From Clostridia bacterium (lineage in GTDB: Bacteria > Bacillota_A > Clostridia > Oscillospirales > CAG-272), in NCBI GenBank assembly GCA_017501345.1, contig JAFVXC010000043.1, positions 97,062 through 161,061 on the forward strand: a stretch of DNA of 64,000 bases. Reading direction: 5' to 3'. Under the pieces are notes generated by a model, which saw only the letters and a program-made list of their open reading frames with translations, ran no database searches and was not told the DNA's origin. The position numbers and the translations under genes are program-made. Shown piece after piece: positions 8,525 through 16,584 of this stretch (the stretch's first letter is position 1; each line of letters begins with the position of its first letter).

Positions 8525-9916
8525 ATGGCAAACGCAATAGCGGCTGTGAAACGGATGTTTGTGAATAAAAGAGGTGAGACCGATATGACGGAGGGCAGTA
8601 TCTTCCGTCATCTTCTCACGTTTGCTCTGCCCCTTCTTATCGGTAACGTCTTTCAGATGCTGTACAATACGGTCGATACCTGGGTGGTCGGAAACTACGT
8701 CAGCAGTGAGGCGTTTAAGGCTGTCGGCTCGGTCGGTCCGATGATCAATCTGCTGATCGGCTTTTTCAGCGGTCTTGCAAGCGGCGCAGGTGTTGTTATT
8801 TCACAGTATTTCGGTGCGGGGCAGGAGGACAAGGTCAAGAAGACCGTGCATACGGCTGTCACACTGACGGCGATCCTGTCGCTCGTGTTTACCGCGATCG
8901 GGCTTCTTCTCATTCCCCTGCTTCTCGACGTTGCGAATATCCCCGCGCGTGTTGCACCCGAGGCAACGACCTATCTTTCGATCTATTTCTCGGGAATCAC
9001 GGGCCTGCTCTTTTATAATATGGGCGCGGGTATTCTCCGCGCGGTCGGAGACTCCACGAAGCCCTTTCTCTTTCTCGTTGCTTCGGCTGTGATCAATACC
9101 GTGCTCGATCTTGTTTTCGTCCTCGGATGCGGTATGGGTGTTGACGGCGTTGCGTATGCGACGATCATTGCGCAGGGTGTTTCTGCGTTGCTCGTTGTGA
9201 TCACGTTGGTGCGGACACGCTCCTGCGTGCACCTTTCCTTCCGCCACATCGGGCTCGACTGGACGATTCTCAAAAAGATCTTCCGCGTCGGAATTCCCGC
9301 GGCGCTTCAGATGGCAATCACGTCCTTTTCGAACGTTTTCGTGCAGTCCTACATCAACGGCATCGACGACGGCGTCGCAATGGGAGGCTGGACGGCGTAC
9401 GGCAAGATCGATCAGCTTCTGCTTTTGCCGGCGCAATCTCTTGCACTTGCCTCGACGACCTTCCTCGGGCAAAATCTCGGTAAAAATCTCGTTGACCGTG
9501 CCAAGACGGGCCTACGCACCGCACTGTATATGAGCGTGGTAACGGCGGTCGTATTGATGATCCCCGTGATGATCTTTGCGCCCCATCTCGTGCGCTTTCT
9601 CAATGACGATCCCGACACGGTCAGATACGGTACGATGTTCCTCAGATGGATCTCGCCCTTCTACGTGCTCTGCTGCTTCAATCAGGTCTATGCGGGCGGG
9701 CTTCGCGGAGCGGGTAACAGCCGAGCGCCGATGATCATTATGCTCTCGTCCTTCGTTGTTTACCGTCAGGTCTATCTCTTCGTGGTGTCGAATTTCATTT
9801 CGAACACCATTATACCGATCACGATGGCATACCCCACGGGTTGGCTGCTCGCAAGCCTTCTGACGTGGATCTATTACAGACGGGTCAACCTTGCAAAAAC
9901 GCGGCTCGTGGATTAG
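8525..9916 (+). CDS. MATE family efflux transporter
   Basis: The 463-residue protein has about 12 hydrophobic helices in two halves. It opens with the typical MTEGSIFRHLLTFALPLLIGNVFQMLYNTVDTW segment, written here in shorthand: the TEG start motif and the NT.D.W motif of helix 1. MATE proteins export drugs or metabolites using Na+ or H+ gradients. The frame is open from 8459, overlapping mtlD, but AGAGGAGCT just before 8525 favours that ATG. A second candidate is the ATG at 8585, which has GAGGTGAG upstream and would give the more usual family N-terminus. It probably shares the mtlD transcript. Confidence 0.9.
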   Translation: MANAIAAVKRMFVNKRGETDMTEGSIFRHLLTFALPLLIGNVFQMLYNTVDTWVVGNYVSSEAFKAVGSVGPMINLLIGFFSGLASGAGVVISQYFGAGQEDKVKKTVHTAVTLTAILSLVFTAIGLLLIPLLLDVANIPARVAPEATTYLSIYFSGITGLLFYNMGAGILRAVGDSTKPFLFLVASAVINTVLDLVFVLGCGMGVDGVAYATIIAQGVSALLVVITLVRTRSCVHLSFRHIGLDWTILKKIFRVGIPAALQMAITSFSNVFVQSYINGIDDGVAMGGWTAYGKIDQLLLLPAQSLALASTTFLGQNLGKNLVDRAKTGLRTALYMSVVTAVVLMIPVMIFAPHLVRFLNDDPDTVRYGTMFLRWISPFYVLCCFNQVYAGGLRGAGNSRAPMIIMLSSFVVYRQVYLFVVSNFISNTIIPITMAYPTGWLLASLLTWIYYRRVNLAKTRLVD

Positions 9917-9977
9917 AGGATTATGCCTCATTTTGGATAACTACTGTGAGTATGAAAAGCTTGTTTTTCGAGAAAAG

Positions 9978-10044
9978 TTTTTGAGGTTCTCAGGGACTTT
10001 TTTCAAAAAGTTCCTGAGCAGGGTGCAGGGACAGAGTCCCTGCA
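9978..10044. repeat. Intergenic palindromic repeat (two stem-loops)
   Basis: The first hairpin pairs 9989-10002 with 10005-10018 (one G-U). The second pairs 10024-10032 with 10036-10044 exactly. The architecture (A/T-rich AAGTTTTTGA blocks around a CCCTGCA hairpin) resembles, in inverted orientation, the element at 11315-11389. It looks like a dispersed intergenic repeat that has slipped in before tmcAL; there is no clear T-run on either strand. Confidence 0.6.
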
Positions 10045-10069
10045 TCGTCCCCTCGAAAGGAGAACGCGC

Positions 10070-11302
10070 GTGAAAACAACGGGCATTATATGTGAATACA
10101 ATCCGATGCACAGCGGGCACGCGTACCAGCTTCGGCGGGCGCGCGAAAACGGTGCAGACTGCGTGATCGCGCTGATGAGCGGATCCTTCACCCAGCGCGG
10201 TGAGATTGCGATCGCGGATAAATACACCCGCGCAGAGATCGCACTTCTCGCGGGCGCGGATCTTGTTCTCGAGCTTCCCTACCCCTACTCGTCGGGAGGC
10301 GCGGAGTATTTTGCAACGGCAGGCGTTTCGATCCTCGACCGTCTTTCGGTCGATACCCTTTGCTTCGGCTCGGAATCGGCAGATACGTCCCTGCTTGAAA
10401 GAGCCGCCGATATCGCCCTGTCCGATGAATTCCGCGCGGCATTTGCCGAGGCGGGACGAAGCGGTAAGGGGAGCGCGGCGGCATATTTCAATCTCCTCGG
10501 TGCGTTCCTCGGTGTCGAGGATTTCGGCTCGAACGACGTGCTCGGCGTCGAGTATCTGAAGGCGATCCGCTCGCTTCGGAGCGCGATGAAGCCCTTCATC
10601 CTGAAGCGAGAGGGCGCGGCGTATCACGAAAACGCCCTCCCCGAGAACGCGCATCCCTCCGCAACTGCCCTTCGTGTGGCGATCGAGCGCGCGCTCGACG
10701 TGGGAGAGAATGCGGACGCGGCAACGGCGTATGCCAACACGTCGGGGCTTCCCGAGGCGGTGACCGCTCCCTTTCTGCGGGCGGTGACCACAGGAAACGC
10801 CCCTGCACGGCTCGAAAATGCCCCCGAGGCGGTCCTGTCCTTTTACCGAATGCACGAGCCGCGTGATTTTTTTGATGTTGCCGAAATGCACGGCGGGCTG
10901 GCAGAGCGTATCTCTGCTGCGGCGAGGGATGCCGCGACGCTGTCTGATTTTTACCGCCTCGCATCAACGAAAAAGTACACCGATTCGCGTGTGCGCCGCG
11001 CCGTTCTGTACGGGCTCACGGGAGTCACGGAGGACGATCTGCGCCGCCCGCCCGCATACGTCAATCTGCTTGGTGCGACTGCGGCGGGACGCGCCTTCCT
11101 TTCGCACTACCGAAAGCAGAAGGATGTGACACTTCGCATCGTAACACGCCCTGCCGTTATCCTCGAACGCACCGAGGATGTGGATTTTTTACGGCAAGCC
11201 GAGCTTCAGTGCCGTGCCGAGGCACTTTATACGCTCTTTCTGCCCGAAAAAAAGACCGCAGGGATCTATCTGAAGGCGCGAGCGGTGATGTTGGAGAGGT
11301 GA
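10070..11302 (+). CDS. tmcAL: tRNA(Met) cytidine acetate ligase (TmcAL/YlbM family)
   Basis: The 410-residue protein starts with the nucleotidyltransferase motif GIICEYNPMHSGH (the HSGH variant of HxGH) and continues GSFTQRGE and DLVLELPYPYSSGGAEYFA, which are diagnostic for this family. TmcAL uses ATP and acetate to form N4-acetylcytidine at the wobble base of elongator tRNA-Met. The start is a GTG at 10070, supported by GAAAGGAG 8 bases upstream. In many Clostridia this gene lies beside ackA. Here ackA follows after repeats and three small genes. Confidence 0.93.
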   Translation: MKTTGIICEYNPMHSGHAYQLRRARENGADCVIALMSGSFTQRGEIAIADKYTRAEIALLAGADLVLELPYPYSSGGAEYFATAGVSILDRLSVDTLCFGSESADTSLLERAADIALSDEFRAAFAEAGRSGKGSAAAYFNLLGAFLGVEDFGSNDVLGVEYLKAIRSLRSAMKPFILKREGAAYHENALPENAHPSATALRVAIERALDVGENADAATAYANTSGLPEAVTAPFLRAVTTGNAPARLENAPEAVLSFYRMHEPRDFFDVAEMHGGLAERISAAARDAATLSDFYRLASTKKYTDSRVRRAVLYGLTGVTEDDLRRPPAYVNLLGATAAGRAFLSHYRKQKDVTLRIVTRPAVILERTEDVDFLRQAELQCRAEALYTLFLPEKKTAGIYLKARAVMLER

Positions 11303-11314
11303 TCGGTAGCCATT

Positions 11315-11389
11315 GGGGGAGAAAAAACTTCTTGAAAGAAGCTTTTTCCTCCCCCTCACCCCCTTCTTTTCAAGAACTTTTATAAAAAA
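11315..11389. repeat. Intergenic stem-loop repeat
   Basis: A long hairpin (GGGGGA...TTCTT with mirrored arm ending at about 11356) is followed by a CACCC / TTCAAGAACTTTTA tail. The same block order is seen in inverted form at 9978-10044. It directly abuts the shared terminator at 11390. Confidence 0.5.
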
Positions 11390-11419
11390 GGGGCTGTCTC
11401 ACCTTAGTGAGACAGCCCC
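11390..11419. terminator. Bidirectional terminator, GGGCTGTCTCA family
   Basis: A 13-bp perfect stem (11390-11402 with 11407-11419) and a 4-base loop lie between converging genes. T-runs flank both sides, so it can end tmcAL on plus and the small gene at 11436 on minus. The same stem sequence recurs at 26475 and 30924. Confidence 0.88.
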
Positions 11420-11435
11420 TTTCGTGCAATATCAA

Positions 11436-11735
11436 TTACTTCAGTGCCATTTCAAGCCAGACGAGGCCGAGCGAAAACGCCTCGTAAAGCCCCGACTTCT
11501 GTCCCTGCTTTACGATCTTCGTCGGATCCTTCGAATCGATGACCTGGATCAGGATCAGATCGGGAACCTTGTTTCCGTTCACTTCCTTGTACTTCATAAT
11601 CTCGAGGATCAGAATGCATTTTTCGGTCTTGTCGCCGTAGCAAATGGTGTTGCCCTCGCGAACGAGCGGCTTGTCTTTATACATCAGGTACTTGCCCTCT
11701 ACGAGCTTTGCGCCCTCGAACAGTTCTTCTGCCAT
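11436..11735 (-). CDS. Small conserved-looking cytoplasmic protein, function unknown
   Basis: The protein has 99 residues with no signal peptide or membrane segment. An ATG at 11735 with AGGGAG 8 bases upstream sets the start; an upstream in-frame ATG lacks a ribosome site. The composition suggests a small alpha/beta domain (alternating GKYLMYK, NTICYG, CILILEIMKY, PDLILIQVI strands). I do not recognise the family. It stands alone between a terminator and the SLOG gene, which ends 157 bases upstream. Confidence 0.72.
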   Translation of the reverse strand: MAEELFEGAKLVEGKYLMYKDKPLVREGNTICYGDKTEKCILILEIMKYKEVNGNKVPDLILIQVIDSKDPTKIVKQGQKSGLYEAFSLGLVWLEMALK

Positions 11736-11892
11736 AATAGATCTCCCTTCCACGCCGTTTATTGCTTATTTTTCACGGTAAAATGATACATATTCAATTT
11801 ATTATATCACAAGTGCGAAGGAAAGTCAAGGGGCGCGGGGAAATATTATGGAGAGAGGGCGACGGGGCGGTGACCGCTTCAGTAGCCGCGCG

Positions 11893-12219
11893 TTATGTCA
11901 CGATGAAGATGGGCTTATTGCGCTTACGGAAGCATTCGATCGTATATTTTGTTCCGTGTGACCATCCGTCCCAAAATGCAAGACCCTCGTCTGCATATTC
12001 TGCGATCAGCTCGTTGCGCTTTAGCGGAGCGGCGCGACCGTATTTTTCATAGTCGGGCAAAAATTCGGTCAGTTTGATCCCGTTTGCGCGCGCGTATTCC
12101 GCTGCCGCCATGTCGATGCCCTTGGCACCGCCCGAGACGATTTCGGTGACTCCCTCGGGCATATATTCTTCGAAGTTGGGAGTCATCAGTGTTCTGGAAC
12201 CAAAAATAGCAAGCTTCAT
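11893..12219 (-). CDS. SLOG-domain protein (YspA-like, DUF2493 type)
   Basis: The 108-residue protein is a compact Rossmann-like SLOG domain. It opens MKLAIFGSR, then has IVSGGAKGIDMAAAEYA, the glycine-rich loop that binds nucleotides or NAD derivatives, and GLAFWDGWSHGT, a helix capping the site. Relatives bind nucleotide-like ligands and are often linked to phage or conflict systems. No partner of that type is next to it. It is divergently placed from the ribbon-helix-helix gene, with about 110 bases between starts. Confidence 0.82.
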   Translation of the reverse strand: MKLAIFGSRTLMTPNFEEYMPEGVTEIVSGGAKGIDMAAAEYARANGIKLTEFLPDYEKYGRAAPLKRNELIAEYADEGLAFWDGWSHGTKYTIECFRKRNKPIFIVT

Positions 12220-12300
12220 AGTAGTTTCCTTTCTTTAGATGCATTTTAGATATATTTAGCGTTCATTTATCACATAATAACACAAAACAGAATTAAAATA

Positions 12301-12315
12301 AACATATAATATGTT
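12301..12315. promoter_or_regulatory. Palindrome over the -10 of the ribbon-helix-helix gene
   Basis: AACATA-TAA-TATGTT is an exact 6-bp inverted repeat, and the TATAAT at 12305-12310 lies inside it, 21 bases before the start of a ribbon-helix-helix gene. The position fits an autoregulatory operator. The matching -35 is weak. Confidence 0.5.
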
Positions 12316-12330
12316 AATTTTGAGGTTATT

Positions 12331-12504
12331 ATGGGAACAAAAAGTTTATCAATCCGAATAGATCAAGAGATGCTTGACAAATTGCACGTGGTTGCAGATT
12401 ATGAGGGCAGGAGCGCAAATAGCCAAATTTTGATCCTGATCCGCGACTGCATTGAATCCTTCGAGGGAAAGCACGGAGAGATCCAGATCGGCAAGAGAGG
12501 TTGA
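12331..12504 (+). CDS. Small ribbon-helix-helix (Arc-type) DNA-binding protein
   Basis: The 57-residue frame starts at ATG 12331 behind TGAGGTTATT and ends at TGA 12504. The N-terminal strand KSLSIRIDQEMLDKLH, followed by a helix VADYEGRSANSQILILIRDCIESFE, is the classic Arc/MetJ ribbon-helix-helix pattern (strand, helix, turn, helix). Such proteins bind palindromic DNA as dimers, often repressing their own gene or a linked toxin gene. No toxin is adjacent. A palindrome sits at its own -10. The gene is short but the pattern is clear. Confidence 0.75.
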   Translation: MGTKSLSIRIDQEMLDKLHVVADYEGRSANSQILILIRDCIESFEGKHGEIQIGKRG

Positions 12505-12581
12505 GAGAGGCTGTCTTATGACAGCTTTTCTTGTTGTTTTTATAAAAAGCTTTTGAAATGCCAAAAATTTCACAAAACCCC

Positions 12582-12610
12582 TTGCAATTTTCGGGAAAAT
12601 ACTGTATAAT
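12582..12610 (+). promoter_or_regulatory. Promoter of ackA
   Basis: TTGCAA (12582-12587), a 17-base spacer and TATAAT (12605-12610) lie 55 bases before the ackA start. Confidence 0.85.
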
Positions 12611-12664
12611 AAATATTTGGTATAAAAGTCTCTCATTCGTTATAATTTTTCGGAGGATATAAAA

Positions 12665-13876
12665 ATGAACGTACTCGTAGTAAACGCAGGCTCCAGCTCC
12701 CTGAAGTATCAGCTGTTTGACACCACCACCGATACGGTGATCGCAAAGGGTGTGTGCGAAAGAATCGGCATCGACGGCCGTCTGAAGCACAACAGAATTC
12801 TTCCCACGGCGGCTGAATTTGTAGAAGACATCGCCATGCCCAACCACACCGCCGCAATCAAGTGCGTCGTTGACGCGCTCCTTTCGAAGGAGCACGGCTG
12901 TGTTTCCAGTATGGAGGAGATCGAGGCTGTCGGTCACAGAGTTGTCCACGGCGGCGCATTCTTCTCGAAGTCGATGCTCCTCACCGAGGACGTGCTCGCA
13001 AAGCTCGAGCAGTGCCACGACTTTGCTCCCCTGCATACCCCCGCCCACATTCAGGGTATCAAGGGCTGTCTCGGCGTAATGCCCCACACCCCTCAGGTTC
13101 TCGTATTTGACACCGCCTTCCATCAGACGATGCCGAAGGAAGCGTATATGTACGGTCTTTCCTATGATATGTACGAGCAGTACGGCATCCGCCGTTACGG
13201 CGCACACGGCACCTCGCACCGCTACGTTGCAGGCGAGATGGCAAAGCTTCTCAACAAGCCCATTGAAGAGACCAAGATCGTCACCTGCCACATCGGCAAC
13301 GGCTCGTCGATCTCGGCAGTCAAGGGCGGAGAATGCATCGATACCTCGATGGGCTTCACTCCCCTCGCAGGCGTTCTGATGGGTACCCGTTGCGGCGATA
13401 TCGACCCCGCGATCGTTCCCTACATTATGAACAAGAAGGGCTTCACCGCAGACGAGATGGCTGACTATATGAACAAGCAGTGCGGTCTGCTCGGTATTTC
13501 GGGCATCGGCTCGGATTGTCGCGACCTCGAGGCTGCGATCAACGAGGGTAACGAGCGCGCACAGCTCTCCTTCGATATTCTCGGTTACCAGATCAAGAAG
13601 TTCATCGGTGCGTATTCCGCAGCAATGGGCGGTCTTGACGCGATCGTATTCACCGCAGGCATCGGCGAGAACAACGGCTATATCCGTGAGAAGGCTTGCG
13701 CGGGTCTTGAATACATCGGTGTGAAGATGGACACCGAAAAGAATGCACAGACCTTCGGAAAGAACGGCAGAACCCGTCTTTCGACCGACGACAGCCGCGT
13801 GCAGATCTGGATGCTCCCCACGAACGAGGAGCTCGTCATCGCTCGCGACACCGCAGAGATCGCAGCAAAGGCGTAA
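12665..13876 (+). CDS. ackA: Acetate kinase
   Basis: The 403-residue protein has the two ASKHA-family signatures: VLVVNAGSSSLKYQL at the start and HRVVHGGAFFSKS, plus HIGNGSSISAV and FTAGIGENNGY near the end. It makes ATP and acetate from acetyl phosphate in fermentation. Phosphotransacetylase is not in the window. The start ATG follows CGGAGG, the promoter is strong and a symmetrical terminator follows the stop. The gene looks constitutively expressed. Confidence 0.97.
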   Translation: MNVLVVNAGSSSLKYQLFDTTTDTVIAKGVCERIGIDGRLKHNRILPTAAEFVEDIAMPNHTAAIKCVVDALLSKEHGCVSSMEEIEAVGHRVVHGGAFFSKSMLLTEDVLAKLEQCHDFAPLHTPAHIQGIKGCLGVMPHTPQVLVFDTAFHQTMPKEAYMYGLSYDMYEQYGIRRYGAHGTSHRYVAGEMAKLLNKPIEETKIVTCHIGNGSSISAVKGGECIDTSMGFTPLAGVLMGTRCGDIDPAIVPYIMNKKGFTADEMADYMNKQCGLLGISGIGSDCRDLEAAINEGNERAQLSFDILGYQIKKFIGAYSAAMGGLDAIVFTAGIGENNGYIREKACAGLEYIGVKMDTEKNAQTFGKNGRTRLSTDDSRVQIWMLPTNEELVIARDTAEIAAKA

Positions 13877-13901
13877 GCATCGCGATCATATTATGTTACA
13901 G

Positions 13902-13936
13902 AAAAACTCGGTTCACCTTGTGTGAACCGAGTTTTT
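13902..13936. terminator. Bidirectional terminator between ackA and the MFS gene
   Basis: A 15-bp perfect stem (AAAAACTCGGTTCAC at 13902-13916, paired with 13922-13936) has a 5-base loop and A/T-rich ends. It serves ackA on plus and the MFS gene on minus. Confidence 0.9.
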
Positions 13937-13940
13937 TGTA

Positions 13941-15149
13941 TTACGCTTCCTTCCGAAGCTTTTTCCGAAACCAATCGTACGGAAGGGCGACGATCACGCC
14001 GAGGAGAACGATCGCGAGCCAGACGAGGATGAGGCTTCCCCAACCAATCGCGGTCGCCGCGTTTGCAAAGACGAGATTTGCCGCTGCCGCCGCCATATAG
14101 GAGAGAAAATCGAGAAATCCCGTCGCGGACGAGACCATACCGGTGTCGCGCAGACTCGGGCAGTATCTGCTCCAGAGCATCGATGCCGCGCCGTTCGACG
14201 ACATGATCGCGAGAACGATCATCACGACGTTGAGAACGGGCTCCTTCACAAAATAGGTCAGTGTGAAAAAGACCGAGGAGCTTACGAACATCAAAAGGAC
14301 GGTCTTGTGAATATCGTGTCCGAGACGCTCGTAAATGAAGACCGCGATGAAGGCGGTGAAGGAGATCACGAGGGTTGCGGCGGTGAAGATGCCTGCCGAC
14401 GCCTTTGCGGAAAATCCGAGATGCTGTGCGATGTAGGTCGGAAGCCAAAACACGACCGAGGTGCGGACGATGCCCGTGAGGATCGAGATCAGCGAAAACT
14501 TGACGATCTTGTGTCTGAAAAGCACCCGAACGTTCTGCACGCCCTTCTTTTCGGCCTTGTACTGTCCGTATTTTACGACCCCCTTCCGTTCGAATGTTGT
14601 GAAGAAGAGGAAGCCGACGAAGGACATCGCGAACAGAGCCGCACTGCTGACTGCGAACACACTCTGCCACGCAAGAAAGGCGGCGAGCAGTCCTGCCGCG
14701 GGTGAACCGATGAAGGAGGCAAACGTATACCCGAGGCTGCACCGTGTGGCGTGTATGGGATCGGTGTTTTCGGAGACGACCTTCGTCATCGGGCCGTAGA
14801 TCATAGATAGGAAGAAGCCCGTAAGTCCGTATACGATCATAGCGGCTGCGGGGTGTGCGACGATCCGCGAAAAGACGAGGTTTGTGATCCCCGCGCCGAA
14901 AAGACCCATACAGATCATCCATTTTGCGTGGATCTTGTCTCCGATCGCACCGTTGATCAGCTGACCGACGGCGTAAAAGCCGAGATACAGCGAGGAGATG
15001 CTCCCAATGTATTCCTCCGTGTAGCCCCCCTCGACCATCAGCGGGGTCACGGCACTCAAAATGTTTCTTGCGATGTAGACCGCGAGATAGGAGATCGAGC
15101 AGAGTGTACCGATCATCACGGCGTTTTTTGCGCTTTGACTGAGCTTCAT
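13941..15149 (-). CDS. Major facilitator superfamily transporter
   Basis: The 402-residue protein has 12 hydrophobic helices split by a charged central loop at about residue 195-215 (TFERKGVVKYG...). The N-terminal half resembles organophosphate:phosphate antiporters (SISYLAVYIARNILSAVTPLM, YAVGQLINGAIGDKI). The charge motif between helices 2 and 3 is present in reduced form. The substrate is not readable. It is the last gene of a minus-strand run that also holds an acyltransferase and may be cotranscribed with it (42-base gap). Confidence 0.85.
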   Translation of the reverse strand: MKLSQSAKNAVMIGTLCSISYLAVYIARNILSAVTPLMVEGGYTEEYIGSISSLYLGFYAVGQLINGAIGDKIHAKWMICMGLFGAGITNLVFSRIVAHPAAAMIVYGLTGFFLSMIYGPMTKVVSENTDPIHATRCSLGYTFASFIGSPAAGLLAAFLAWQSVFAVSSAALFAMSFVGFLFFTTFERKGVVKYGQYKAEKKGVQNVRVLFRHKIVKFSLISILTGIVRTSVVFWLPTYIAQHLGFSAKASAGIFTAATLVISFTAFIAVFIYERLGHDIHKTVLLMFVSSSVFFTLTYFVKEPVLNVVMIVLAIMSSNGAASMLWSRYCPSLRDTGMVSSATGFLDFLSYMAAAAANLVFANAATAIGWGSLILVWLAIVLLGVIVALPYDWFRKKLRKEA

Positions 15150-15191
15150 AATGTGTCCTTTGCGTTGATTCGACGAGAGAGAACGGAGGGC

Positions 15192-16562
15192 TTATTCCGT
15201 TGCGGATGCTGCGACAACCGTTTCAGCGGCTGTTTCTGTGACGGTATCGTCGGTAGGTCTTTTCCTGCGGACGCGGGATTGCTTTTTCGGCGCGTTTTCC
15301 TTTGCGAGGAAGTAGATCTCCTCGGTTGCGAGCGAGAGCTTCGTTATGACGTCGCGCTTTGAAACGTAGCACCAATAGCTGTCATCCGTGACCGAAAGCT
15401 CGACGCAGTCGCCTCTCTTCAGATAGTCGTATTCAATGTGAATACTCTCTTGCTCGAGGGGCCTCTTATGAAGCGAGAAGGGCTCGCCGTAGCAGGTTCC
15501 CTCGATGAAGGTTCCCTCAACGGTCTGGATCAGTTTTGCCGTTCCCTGTGCGTAGAAGCGGTTGCCGCCGGGAAGGGTCTCGAGTCTGACCTCGTCCTCG
15601 AAGCGGTAGGTGCCGTTTCGCACCTCTTCACGGACGCATTCGCGTTCCCAGCGGAACCAGTCGGGAATGTGAGAGAATTCGGTCTCACCATCGACCGCGC
15701 ACAATTCACCGAGCTCGGTCATTTCCCATTTCTTGCCGCAGGCACGGCAGAAGAGGGTGCTGCCCTCGGAATCGGTCTCGTGCTCGGTGCCGCAGCGCGG
15801 GCATTTATAAAGGAGACAGTGAAGTCCCTTCGCGCGCTCGGGATGATCGATCACAAGTCCCTGCTCCTTCTGCCAGGCGAAGTCGTCATAGGTGAACGCC
15901 TCGCGGATGCGGGAAAAGATCTCCTCGGGAGTGAGCGACGAAAGCTCCTCCTCGCGGACGAGCGGATACATCCTGCCTTCAACGTACGTGCCCTTATTGA
16001 TCTTGTTCCACTGCGGACAGGTGACGAAATTTCCGTGAAGCTTCAGCATCACGACTGGGACCTTCATCATTTTGACGAGACCGCCGAGCGATTCGGGCAG
16101 ATACGAGCCCGTGCCGTCGAGCGAATAGCGCGCCTCGGGAAAGAGCGCAAACACCGTTTTGAGCTCGTGCAGACAGTAGCGGATGTTGCGGATGAGGGCA
16201 AGATCCTGCACGAACTTCCGCTTTCCGAGCACGCCAAGCATTCTCATAATGGGGGCGGTGTAGGTTTCAAAGCCCTCGTGCGACATTACGTTGTTGACGG
16301 GATAGGGATGCGTTGCCTTCAGCATCATATTGAGGTCGACGAGGGAGGAGTGGTTGACGAGAAGCAGATAAGGCTTCCCCTCAAGCGCCTCCATATCGAT
16401 CTTCTCGATCCTGGCGCCCCGCTTTTTGAGATCGGGAAAGCTGATGATCCCCTTTGCGACGAGCATCAGCGGCGTGGGCTTGTTCGGCTTCCTTCGGAAA
16501 TTGAAATGCTTGATCTTGTCCTTTGAAACGGTTCTTTTCGTAAGGCGTACGGTGTTCAGCAT
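15192..16562 (-). CDS. PlsC-like acyltransferase with C-terminal zinc ribbon
   Basis: The 456-residue protein carries the acyltransferase motif NHSSLVD (the NHx4D box, about residue 92) and the downstream FPEARYS box of 1-acyl-glycerol-3-phosphate acyltransferases. The C-terminal half is unusual for the family. It has a zinc ribbon (CPRCGTEHE...FCRACGKKW, about residues 255-280), then a beta-rich region and a lysine/arginine-rich tail. It probably acylates a lipid at the membrane face. The appended ribbon could bind a partner or nucleic acid. It starts at ATG 16562, just downstream of the DUF4340 operon. Confidence 0.85.
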   Translation of the reverse strand: MLNTVRLTKRTVSKDKIKHFNFRRKPNKPTPLMLVAKGIISFPDLKKRGARIEKIDMEALEGKPYLLLVNHSSLVDLNMMLKATHPYPVNNVMSHEGFETYTAPIMRMLGVLGKRKFVQDLALIRNIRYCLHELKTVFALFPEARYSLDGTGSYLPESLGGLVKMMKVPVVMLKLHGNFVTCPQWNKINKGTYVEGRMYPLVREEELSSLTPEEIFSRIREAFTYDDFAWQKEQGLVIDHPERAKGLHCLLYKCPRCGTEHETDSEGSTLFCRACGKKWEMTELGELCAVDGETEFSHIPDWFRWERECVREEVRNGTYRFEDEVRLETLPGGNRFYAQGTAKLIQTVEGTFIEGTCYGEPFSLHKRPLEQESIHIEYDYLKRGDCVELSVTDDSYWCYVSKRDVITKLSLATEEIYFLAKENAPKKQSRVRRKRPTDDTVTETAAETVVAASATE

Positions 16563-16584
16563 AAAAAGTCCTCTTTATATGATC

